A DNA stretch of 64,000 nt, from NCBI RefSeq assembly GCF_040372045.1, contig NZ_BAABWH010000005.1. One strand, 5' to 3'. Under the pieces are notes generated by a model. That model did not search any database. It had not been told where the DNA came from and saw nothing but the letters and a program-made list of their open reading frames with translations. Each line of letters begins with the position of its first letter. The first letter of the stretch is position 1. The DNA is from Thalassolituus sp006212115. Its GTDB lineage: Bacteria; Pseudomonadota; Gammaproteobacteria; Pseudomonadales; Oceanobacteraceae. Shown piece after piece: positions 1 through 7,386 of this stretch. Position numbers and translations under genes: made by a program.

Positions 1-9
1 TTGTCGGTA

Positions 10-1794
10 TTACTGGCGAACGAATTGCTCCGCGCTCAGGCCAAACAGGTTGTCGGCGGACGTCTGCAATATCTGACGGTGCAGTTCTGCCCGCGGCAAG
101 ATGCGCTCAAAGTAAAAACGTGACGACGCCAGTTTGGCTTCATAAAACGCAGAGTCACCGCTGTTTTCGTCCAGTTTCTTCTGAGCGACCAGCGCCATAC
201 GCAACCAACCGTAGGCGAGCAGTACGTAGGATGAGAAATTCAGGAAATCGGTTGCACAGGCACCGATTTCTTCCGGGTTGTTACCGGCACGTTGAATAAT
301 GTCCTGCGCAAGCTTCCGCCAGTGTGCATTAGCAGACGTTAACGCCGCTACCTGAGCACGCAGCGAATCATGCAGGTCATTGGCTTCACACAGGGCGTCA
401 ATTTCGTCCTGCAGTGCGGCTAATTCAGCACCCTGATCGCCCATCACTTTACGACGCATCAGATCCAGCGCCTGAATGCCGTTAGTGCCTTCATAAATCT
501 GAGTGATACGTCCGTCACGCACCAGCTGTTCCATTCCCCATTCGCGGATGAATCCGTGTCCACCGTACACTTGCATGCCCAGGTTTGCGGCCTCGGCACT
601 CATGTCGGTCAGGAAGGATTTCACTACCGGGATCAGAAGGGCCGCACGAACAGCGGCTTTTTCGCGCTCTTCGTGATCCGGGTGGTGCTGTTCCAGATCG
701 AGGTACTGTGCCGCCTCGTAGGCGAGTATGCGACACCCTTCTACCAGTGTTTTCTGGGTAAGCAGCATACGACGCACGTCCGGGTGAACGATAATCGGAT
801 CTGCCGGTTTTTCAGGGGCTTTAGGGCCAGTCAACGAACGGGACTGCAGGCGGTCGATGGCGTATTCAACAGCGCCTTGATACGCCATTTCACCGATTCC
901 TAACCCTTGCAGACCAACCTGAAAACGCGCGTCGTTCATCATGGTGAACATGCAGGCAAGACCGCGATTTTCGCTGCCGATCAACCAGCCTTTCGCTCCG
1001 TCAAAGTTCATCACACAGGTGGCTGCGGCTTTAATGCCCATCTTGTGTTCTACAGAACCGCATACCGCTGGGTTGCGGCTGCCGTCTTCGAGAATTTTAG
1101 GCACCAGAAACAGCGAGATGCCTTTTACGCCGGGAGGCGCGTCGGGAAGGCGGGCCAGAACAAGATGAACAATATTGTCCGTCATGTCCTGTTCGCCGCC
1201 ACTGATGAATATCTTGGTACCAGAAATGGCGTAGCTTCCGTCTGCCTGTGGCTCTGCTTTAGTTCGTAGCAGCGCTAAGTCAGTACCGGCATGAGGTTCG
1301 GTCAGACACATGGTGCCCGTCCATTCGCCCGATACCATTTTCGGCAGGTAGGTATTTTTGAGTTCGTCACTGCCGTGCATATTCAGAGCAAACACAGCCC
1401 CATCGGTCAGGCCCGTATACACACGGAAAGACAGGTTGGCGCTCATCATCATTTCCTGAAACGGCGCTGCCATAGAAACCGGGAAGCCCTGACCACCAAA
1501 TTCTTCACTGCCAGTCATCGACGCCCAGCCGTTGTCGCAGAACTGGCGATATGCCTCCGGGAAGCCCTCTGGCGTTTTCACTTCACCATTTTCAAAGTGG
1601 ATACCTTCCTCATCGCCACTGCGATTGAGAGGGGCAAGCACGCCTTCATTAAATTTCGCGCCTTCCTCCAATACAGCATCGACTATCTCCGCCGTCAGAT
1701 CATCACGACCAAGACGTGCAAAGTGCGCGGTGGAGTCCAGAACGTCGTGCAATATGAAACGCATATCCTGCAAAGGAGCTTTATAAGCAGTCAT
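10..1794 (-). CDS. Acyl-CoA dehydrogenase, long FadE type with extra C-terminal domain
   Basis: Predicted flavin-dependent acyl-CoA dehydrogenase for the first step of fatty-acid beta-oxidation (acyl-CoA to trans-2-enoyl-CoA, electrons to ETF). The 594 residues match the long subfamily (about 590-610 aa) with a C-terminal extension rather than the 380-aa short form. Visible motifs are MCLTEPHAGTDL in the middle beta domain and QVYGGHGF then IYEGTNGIQALDL near residues 415-445. The Glu of YEGTNG, residue 435, is the expected catalytic base. It lies 55 bases downstream of the 3-hydroxyacyl-CoA dehydrogenase on the same strand, so the two are probably one operon. The start ATG follows an AGG-containing site. 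A paralogue of similar length lies at 15318-17087. Substrate chain length cannot be read from the sequence. Confidence 0.93.
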   Translation of the reverse strand: MTAYKAPLQDMRFILHDVLDSTAHFARLGRDDLTAEIVDAVLEEGAKFNEGVLAPLNRSGDEEGIHFENGEVKTPEGFPEAYRQFCDNGWASMTGSEEFGGQGFPVSMAAPFQEMMMSANLSFRVYTGLTDGAVFALNMHGSDELKNTYLPKMVSGEWTGTMCLTEPHAGTDLALLRTKAEPQADGSYAISGTKIFISGGEQDMTDNIVHLVLARLPDAPPGVKGISLFLVPKILEDGSRNPAVCGSVEHKMGIKAAATCVMNFDGAKGWLIGSENRGLACMFTMMNDARFQVGLQGLGIGEMAYQGAVEYAIDRLQSRSLTGPKAPEKPADPIIVHPDVRRMLLTQKTLVEGCRILAYEAAQYLDLEQHHPDHEEREKAAVRAALLIPVVKSFLTDMSAEAANLGMQVYGGHGFIREWGMEQLVRDGRITQIYEGTNGIQALDLMRRKVMGDQGAELAALQDEIDALCEANDLHDSLRAQVAALTSANAHWRKLAQDIIQRAGNNPEEIGACATDFLNFSSYVLLAYGWLRMALVAQKKLDENSGDSAFYEAKLASSRFYFERILPRAELHRQILQTSADNLFGLSAEQFVRQ

Positions 1795-1849
1795 AGTAAA
1801 ACCTGATGTTGTTTTTCTTCTTGTTAATGATGAGCGTCGGATTCCCGGA

Positions 1850-3112
1850 TCAGTTGCTTATGTCCGAGAACTTACCACCGCGCTCAGCGAGTGTTTTAAG
1901 TAGCGGCGCAGGCGCACAGGCGTCGCCGAATTTTTCTGCCAGCGCCTCAGTGCGAGCAAGAATGTTGGCTAAGCCACATTCATCGGCGTAAGCCATTGGG
2001 CCGCCGCGCTCTTTCGGAAAGCCGTAACCATTAAGATACACTTTATCGATATCGGCGCTATTGCGGGCAATACCTTCTTCGAGGATGCGAGCACCTTCGT
2101 TAACCAGTGCCAGTATGCAGCGGTCAATAATTTCCTCGTCGCCGATGGCGCGACGTTCAAAGCCTGCCTGCTCCGATGTTGCAACTACCATTGCCTCGAC
2201 AGACTCGTCGACGATCGCTTCACGGCTGCCCTTCTCATAGCGGTAGTAACCCTGACCCGACTTCTGGCCGAAGCGCTCCTGCTCACAGAGTTGATTGTCG
2301 ATGCGAACGTTAAGCTCCTCGGGTGAGCCTTCCGGCAGTTTAGTGCCTGACAGCTGGCGCGAACGCCACTCGAGATCAATACCGACCACGTCGTACATGC
2401 GGAACGGTCCCATCGCCATGCCAAAGCCCTGTAGTGCAGCATCAACCTGTGCAGGTAATGCGCCTTCCAATAACAACCGACGAGCCTGAAACACGTAGGG
2501 TTCGAGCATACGGTTGCCGATAAAGCCATGGCAGTTACCCGCGACCACGGCCACCTTACCAATGTGCTGCCCCAGCGCTTCTGTCAGCGCCAGAACCTGA
2601 GGCGCTGTCTTTTCACCACGAACGATCTCCAGCAGCTTCATGATATGAGCCGGGCTGAAGAAGTGCAGTCCCAGTACTTGTTCGGGGCGCGATGTAGCTG
2701 CGGCGATGGCATCGACATCGAGGTAAGACGTATTGGTCGCCAGTATGGCAGCCGGATTCAGGGTTTCGTCCAGCTGCTTAAAGATGGTTTTTTTCAAGTC
2801 GATGTTTTCGTACACCGCTTCGATCGCCAGCTGCACATCTGCAATATCGGCGTATTCGCCACTCAGCTGGAAGCAGGCCAGACGCTCGTCGGCCTGCTCT
2901 TGAGTGATTCGCTCACGTTTGACCATGCCGGCGTAGATGCCCTGAATGTAACTCAGTGCCTGATTGCGGACGTCTTCGTTCAGGTCCAGCAATGTCACTT
3001 TGATGCCCGCGTTCGCAAAGGAGATGGCGATACCACGCCCCATGGTCCCTGCACCGATCACGGCTACCTGTTGAATATCATCTACGGAAGAGGGAATGTT
3101 AGCTAAGGTCAT
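1850..3112 (-). CDS. 3-hydroxyacyl-CoA dehydrogenase, stand-alone (no enoyl-CoA hydratase domain)
   Basis: NAD-dependent oxidation of 3-hydroxyacyl-CoA to 3-ketoacyl-CoA in beta-oxidation. The Rossmann fold begins with IGAGTMG at residues 19-25. GLHFFSPAHIMKLLEIV carries the catalytic His (150) and Glu (162) pair of this family. The C-terminal half holds two 3HCDH helical domains, the last with NGYGFPKERGGPMAYAD. At 420 residues it corresponds to the dehydrogenase half of FadB/FadJ (about 715 aa) without the N-terminal crotonase domain, so a separate hydratase must act with it. It is first in a probable two-gene operon with the acyl-CoA dehydrogenase and diverges from a LysR gene. The start at 3112 is supported by the glycine-rich loop close behind it. 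Confidence 0.92.
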   Translation of the reverse strand: MTLANIPSSVDDIQQVAVIGAGTMGRGIAISFANAGIKVTLLDLNEDVRNQALSYIQGIYAGMVKRERITQEQADERLACFQLSGEYADIADVQLAIEAVYENIDLKKTIFKQLDETLNPAAILATNTSYLDVDAIAAATSRPEQVLGLHFFSPAHIMKLLEIVRGEKTAPQVLALTEALGQHIGKVAVVAGNCHGFIGNRMLEPYVFQARRLLLEGALPAQVDAALQGFGMAMGPFRMYDVVGIDLEWRSRQLSGTKLPEGSPEELNVRIDNQLCEQERFGQKSGQGYYRYEKGSREAIVDESVEAMVVATSEQAGFERRAIGDEEIIDRCILALVNEGARILEEGIARNSADIDKVYLNGYGFPKERGGPMAYADECGLANILARTEALAEKFGDACAPAPLLKTLAERGGKFSDISN

Positions 3113-3219
3113 ATCACGTGCCTGTTTGAGTTGTTATTCGGGTTATCATGCCAGTCTGTCGGTCATTCTGACCAGGTTTGTACGAGCTTATGAAATCAAA
3201 CTTTGTGATATAGCTTATT
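3113..3219. promoter_or_regulatory. Divergent intergenic control region (beta-oxidation operon / LysR)
   Basis: This is 107 bases between two divergently transcribed genes, a dehydrogenase and a LysR regulator, which is the classic arrangement for LysR control of its neighbour. The stretch is AT-richer than its surroundings toward the LysR start. I could not pick out a convincing T-N11-A operator or a clear -35/-10 pair by eye, so regulation is inferred from gene order only. Confidence 0.4.
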
Positions 3220-4128
3220 GTGATGATGAATATCCGCAACTTTGACCTGAATCTGCTGGTGATCTTTGATGCCCTGATGCGCGAGCGCAATGTCTCTCGC
3301 GTGGCTGAAAAGCTCGCGCTCAGCCAGCCTGCCATCAGTAACGCACTCAACAGACTGCGCACGCTTCTGGATGATCAGCTTCTGGTTCGTACGGCTCAGG
3401 GGATGCAACCCACGGCGCTTGCTCTGTCACTGGAAGAGCCCATTCGTCAGGCTATTCAGCAGATCGAAACAACATTGAGCGGTGGGCATCAGTTTGATCC
3501 GTCATCCAGCCAGCGTCGGTTCCGTATTGCCACAACCGATTACGCCGAGCTGGCACTCCTGCCACGATTGTTAGAATACATGCGCGCCCACGCGCCCGGT
3601 ATCAGCTTCGATATCCTCGACCTACCACCAAATACCCCGACACAGGCCATCGAAGACGGAGATCTGGATTTGTGTATCGGGCGCTTCGGCGAACTCCCCC
3701 CTCGGATTCGCCGAACGCCATTCATGAAAGAAGAATTGGTAGTCGCCTACGACCCGCTACAACTTGATCTTGGCCCGGAGCTGTCGCTGGAAACCTTTAT
3801 GACGCTCAAGCACATCTGGGTATCCGGTGGCCAACATCGGGGCGTTGTCGATATGTGGCTGGACGACAACCAACTCGAACGGAATATCGTTCTGGTCACC
3901 CCTAACTATCTTGGTGCCCCGCACCTTGTGCTTAACAGCGATATGGTGGTCGTACTGCCCAAGCGGATGGCTGACCAATACGCGACACTACTGCCTATTC
4001 AGCTGGCTCCGCTGCCCCTCCCCATTCCACCGTTTGACGTCGATGTCATCACATCATCCTTGCGCAACGACGACCTGGCACTGCAATGGCTGATTGATCT
4101 TCTGCATCAGGAATTTACCGCTATCTGA
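3220..4128 (+). CDS. LysR-family transcriptional regulator
   Basis: A 302-aa LysR-type regulator. The winged helix-turn-helix spans about residues 7-65 (FDLNLLVIFDALMRERNVS, then LALSQPAISNALNRLR as the recognition segment). The remaining 230 residues are the usual periplasmic-binding-protein-like effector domain. It diverges from the 3-hydroxyacyl-CoA dehydrogenase/acyl-CoA dehydrogenase operon, so control of fatty-acid degradation is the natural guess, but the effector is unknown. The start is ambiguous: GTG at 3220 is directly followed by two ATG codons (3223, 3226), with no strong ribosome-binding site before any of them. Confidence 0.9.
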   Translation: MMMNIRNFDLNLLVIFDALMRERNVSRVAEKLALSQPAISNALNRLRTLLDDQLLVRTAQGMQPTALALSLEEPIRQAIQQIETTLSGGHQFDPSSSQRRFRIATTDYAELALLPRLLEYMRAHAPGISFDILDLPPNTPTQAIEDGDLDLCIGRFGELPPRIRRTPFMKEELVVAYDPLQLDLGPELSLETFMTLKHIWVSGGQHRGVVDMWLDDNQLERNIVLVTPNYLGAPHLVLNSDMVVVLPKRMADQYATLLPIQLAPLPLPIPPFDVDVITSSLRNDDLALQWLIDLLHQEFTAI

Positions 4129-4190
4129 CAGTCTGGCAGCCCCAAACCCGCCAGTATGGCGCTCTCCGACACTGGCGTATGCGGCCAAAT

Positions 4191-4232
4191 AGTTATACAT
4201 TAGTTATACCAAACAACAGACAATTGTATAAC
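4191..4232. promoter_or_regulatory. Operator site A, LitR-like repeat element before cryptochrome operon
   Basis: AGTTATACATTAGTTATACC at 4191-4210 contains two direct GTTATAC copies with an 11-base hexamer period (TATAC at 4194 and 4205). TTGTATAAC follows at 4224-4232. The second GTTATAC (4203-4209) and GTATAAC (4226-4232) are exact reverse complements. The same geometry recurs at 17111-17151 (16 of 20 bases identical in the first block, same 33-base offset to TTGTAYAA), and part of it recurs at 18669-18697. The last half-site ends two bases before the ATG at 4234, and there is no ribosome-binding site, so the photolyase mRNA may be leaderless or nearly so. Assignment to the MerR/LitR-like regulator at 19736 is inference. 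Confidence 0.6.
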
Positions 4233-4233
4233 C

Positions 4234-5763
4234 ATGAAGCTTGGCTTAATCCTAGGAGACCAACTGACACCAGACCTCGCTAGTCTGAGAGTGCTGGACC
4301 CTCAGCAAGATCGAATCGTCATGGCGGAAGTCCGGGACGAGGCCAGCTACGTCAAACACCACAAGCAGAAGATTGCCTTGCTGTTCAGTGCAATGCGTCA
4401 TTTTGCAGAAGAGCTCCGTGAAGCCGGTTGGCAAGTGGATTACCACGCTTATGACGCCAACAGTGAATTCAAAAGCCTGATCGACGTCGTCGAGCACCAC
4501 GTACAAACCACAGGTGCCGAACGCCTGGTACTGACCCAGTGCGGTGAATATCGTTTACAACACGCAATGGACAGAAAGTGGGCTAAGCAACTTGGCATTC
4601 CTGTTGATGTGTTCAGTGATGACCGCTTTATCGCCACAACATCCGAATTTGCAGATTGGGCAGACGGCCGCAAACAACTGCGTATGGAATACTTTTACCG
4701 CGAGATGCGCCGTAAAACCGGTTACCTGATGGTGGACGGAGAGCCCGAAGGTGGAAAGTGGAACTACGACGCCGACAACCGTAAAAAATGGGATGGTAAG
4801 ACTCCTTTCCCAAACCCACCGGTGTTTGAACGAGACGAGATTGATCAGGATGTCATTGCGCTCGTTGCAGAAGAATTTGCAGATCACCCCGGTTCGTTAG
4901 ATGCATTTCACTGGGGCACGACGCGATCGCAGGCCAACGCTGCTCTAGGCTTTTTTATTCAGTACTGCCTGACCAATTTTGGCGACTTTCAGGACGCCAT
5001 GGTTCGGGGCGAAAGAGCGCTGTTTCACAGTCTCCTGTCGCCCTATCTGAACTGTGGATTACTGACTGCGAAACAAGTCTGCGATGCGGCACACCAAGCC
5101 TGGCAGGACAAGCGCGCACCGCTGAATGCCGTAGAGGGGTTTATTCGTCAGATCATCGGGTGGCGAGAATACGTGCGTGGTATTTACTGGCTACACATGC
5201 CCCACTACGCCAAAGAGAATGCTCTCAATAATAAGCGCGCCCTGCCTCGCTACTATTGGGATGGCGATACCCGTATGGCGTGCATGTCAGACTGTTTCAA
5301 AAACACGTTCGATCATGCGTATGCACACCATATTCAACGCTTAATGGTCACTGGAAATTTCGCCCTGCTGACTGGCATTATCCCCGAAGAAATCTGTGAT
5401 TGGTACCTCGCGGTGTATGCCGATGCATACGACTGGGTTGAGTTGCCCAACACCTTGGGAATGGTTATGCATGCCGACGGCGGCTACCTTGGCAGCAAAC
5501 CCTACGCGGCATCAGGCAACTACATCCACAAAATGTCCGACTACTGTTCGGGCTGTCACTACTCCGTTAAAACACAAGCAGAAGAAGACAGCTGTCCGTT
5601 TAACAGTCTGTATTGGCATTTTATTCATCGCCATCGTGATGACTTCAAAAATAATCACCGTATGGGCATGGTCTATCGCACCTTCGATCGTATGAACGAC
5701 GAGAAAAAAGAGCGCATTATCGCGCGCGCGGACGACCTGCTTAATCGCTTGGACGACTTGTGA
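4234..5763 (+). CDS. Iron-sulfur photolyase (PhrB/FeS-BCP type, predicted (6-4) photolyase)
   Basis: A 509-aa photolyase-related protein of the iron-sulfur bacterial cryptochrome/photolyase class, represented by Agrobacterium PhrB, which repairs (6-4) photoproducts using FAD, a lumazine antenna and a [4Fe-4S] cluster. The N-terminus MKLGLILGDQL is the family signature. The four expected cluster ligands are present as Cys350, Cys438, Cys441 and Cys454 (CMSDC at 350-354, CSGC at 438-441, SCPF with Cys454), which by my recollection equals the PhrB numbering. It is first in a four-gene operon; the DUF2256 gene starts one base after its stop. No ribosome-binding site is seen and an operator abuts the start. 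Function is predicted from the family; the substrate is not proven. Confidence 0.93.
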   Translation: MKLGLILGDQLTPDLASLRVLDPQQDRIVMAEVRDEASYVKHHKQKIALLFSAMRHFAEELREAGWQVDYHAYDANSEFKSLIDVVEHHVQTTGAERLVLTQCGEYRLQHAMDRKWAKQLGIPVDVFSDDRFIATTSEFADWADGRKQLRMEYFYREMRRKTGYLMVDGEPEGGKWNYDADNRKKWDGKTPFPNPPVFERDEIDQDVIALVAEEFADHPGSLDAFHWGTTRSQANAALGFFIQYCLTNFGDFQDAMVRGERALFHSLLSPYLNCGLLTAKQVCDAAHQAWQDKRAPLNAVEGFIRQIIGWREYVRGIYWLHMPHYAKENALNNKRALPRYYWDGDTRMACMSDCFKNTFDHAYAHHIQRLMVTGNFALLTGIIPEEICDWYLAVYADAYDWVELPNTLGMVMHADGGYLGSKPYAASGNYIHKMSDYCSGCHYSVKTQAEEDSCPFNSLYWHFIHRHRDDFKNNHRMGMVYRTFDRMNDEKKERIIARADDLLNRLDDL

Positions 5764-5764
5764 T

Positions 5765-5980
5765 ATGGCTCATAAAAAACTGCATTTACCCGAGAAAACC
5801 TGCGAACACTGCCAACGCCCATTTTGCTGGCGTCGTAAATGGGCGCGCGACTGGGAAAACGTAAAGTACTGTTCCCAGCGCTGTAAGCGGGCGGCCCACT
5901 CCTCATCCGGCCAACTGGCTGTGGTATCCGGCGTATCGGCCAATCTGTGTGCGGCGGGCAGCGTAGAGGATGAATTCTGA
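5765..5980 (+). CDS. DUF2256 small zinc-finger-like protein
   Basis: A 71-aa protein of the DUF2256 family, which in many bacteria accompanies or is fused to photolyase-related proteins. The core, residues about 8-45, has CEHCQRPFCWRRKW followed by CSQRCKRA, giving two Cys pairs (CxxC and CxxxC) that could bind one zinc ion, with several aromatic and basic residues. The rest, about 25 residues, is a low-complexity Ser/Ala/Val tail without recognisable motif. It is tightly packed between the Fe-S photolyase (one-base gap) and the DASH cryptochrome (TGATG overlap), so it is translated with them. Its molecular role is unknown; a helper or DNA-binding role for the neighbouring photolyase is only a guess. 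Confidence 0.85.
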   Translation: MAHKKLHLPEKTCEHCQRPFCWRRKWARDWENVKYCSQRCKRAAHSSSGQLAVVSGVSANLCAAGSVEDEF

Positions 5981-7386
5981 TGACTGCTACGAATGCAAAA
6001 GCCACGCAGATTTTATGGCTTAGAAACGATCTGCGCCTGCACGATCACGAGGGGTTTAAACTGGCGGTAGAAAATGGGGCTCCCTTAGCCGTTATCTATA
6101 TCTTGCCGGAGCACTGGCTGACAACAGACGCAGATGGAATGTCACGCTTGGGCAGCGCAAAAGCCCGATTCTTACGAGCTGCGCTGATTGATCTGCATCG
6201 GCAATTAGAAGACCAAACAATCAATTTTCATATGTATCGCGGTGATCCTGTCGATATTATTACGCGTTTACGAGACGAAATTGTCGGCGATATTCGCTTG
6301 CTGACCAGTTCCCCGCAAGCACCAGAAGAACAGCGCTGGTTACACGCTCTCGAAGATTACGATCTGGATCTCGTCACCTATGAAAGCCAGACGCTCTTTA
6401 CGCAAGATCAAATGAGCGAGTTACTGGCAAACTTCCCAGGATCATTTTCTAAATTCCGCAGAACTGTAGAGAAAAATAACGGTGCATTTACGGTTGCTGA
6501 GAGTGAGCCCTCGGTGCCGCTGCGAATCCACGAGCAACCGCTTCGCACCAACGCATCAATCAGCTGGCCGTCCAGTGACTATCAGGTCAACATGCTGTTT
6601 CACGGCGGAGAGCGTCCCGGTCTGAAGTGGCTTGATCGTTACCTCTGGGAAGAGAAGGCTATTTCCCACTACAAAGATACCCGTAACGCGCTCACTGGCG
6701 AATTCGGCAGCAGCCACTTCAGCCCTTGGCTGGCATGGGGGTGTCTGTCACCGCGAAAAATCTGGCACGAGATTCTCAAATATGAAGCCAGTTACGGAGA
6801 AACGGAACAAACCTACTGGTTGAGATTCGAGCTGCTATGGCGCGAGTATTTCCATTGGTCAATGCGCGCGCATTCCGAGCGATTATTTATTCGTAGTGGT
6901 ATCCAGCGTAAGCCGCAGAAAGACAGCATAAAAGCGTCTACCCGGGAGCAACACTGGCAGGCATGGTGCCAGGCATCCACAGGGGTGCCCATGGTCGATG
7001 CTGGCCTGCGTGAATTACGTCATACCGGCTTTGTTTCTAACCGTCTTCGCCAAAATATGGCCAGCTACTTTATCCACCAACTCAAGCTTGATTGGCGGCT
7101 GGGTGCCCGATGGTTCGAGATGTATTTGTGTGATTTTGATGTCGCCAGTAACTACGGAAATTGGGCCTACCTAGCAGGCGTTGGTCATGATCCGCGGCCG
7201 GTTCGTGAGTTTAATCTGAACAAACAACTGCACCAGTATGATCCGGATCTGGCGCACATCAGGCAGTGGTGCCCGGAAATCGCAGAGGCGAATTTACAAG
7301 ATATTCTGAATCACCAATCAGGTCGTGCACTGCTGCCTTCGTTCCCTCCGCCAGTGGTTAACACGGCCGCTTACGACGTACGCTGA
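5980..7386 (+). CDS. Cryptochrome DASH
   Basis: A 468-aa cryptochrome/photolyase of the DASH class: an N-terminal alpha/beta antenna-binding domain (ILWLRNDLRLHDHEGF at residues 11-26), then a C-terminal helical FAD domain. Class-typical segments are the FELLWREYFHWS block, RELRHTGFVSNRLRQNMASY, and NYGNWAYLAGVGHDPRPVREF with FNLNKQLHQYDPDL. The latter resembles the SNWGNWNYTAGVGNDAR-type stretch of known DASH proteins. DASH proteins repair CPDs mainly in single-stranded or looped DNA and may also signal. Start and stop overlap the neighbouring genes by TGATG junctions. It may be a repair enzyme, a photoreceptor or both; the sequence does not decide. Confidence 0.9.
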   Translation: MTATNAKATQILWLRNDLRLHDHEGFKLAVENGAPLAVIYILPEHWLTTDADGMSRLGSAKARFLRAALIDLHRQLEDQTINFHMYRGDPVDIITRLRDEIVGDIRLLTSSPQAPEEQRWLHALEDYDLDLVTYESQTLFTQDQMSELLANFPGSFSKFRRTVEKNNGAFTVAESEPSVPLRIHEQPLRTNASISWPSSDYQVNMLFHGGERPGLKWLDRYLWEEKAISHYKDTRNALTGEFGSSHFSPWLAWGCLSPRKIWHEILKYEASYGETEQTYWLRFELLWREYFHWSMRAHSERLFIRSGIQRKPQKDSIKASTREQHWQAWCQASTGVPMVDAGLRELRHTGFVSNRLRQNMASYFIHQLKLDWRLGARWFEMYLCDFDVASNYGNWAYLAGVGHDPRPVREFNLNKQLHQYDPDLAHIRQWCPEIAEANLQDILNHQSGRALLPSFPPPVVNTAAYDVR

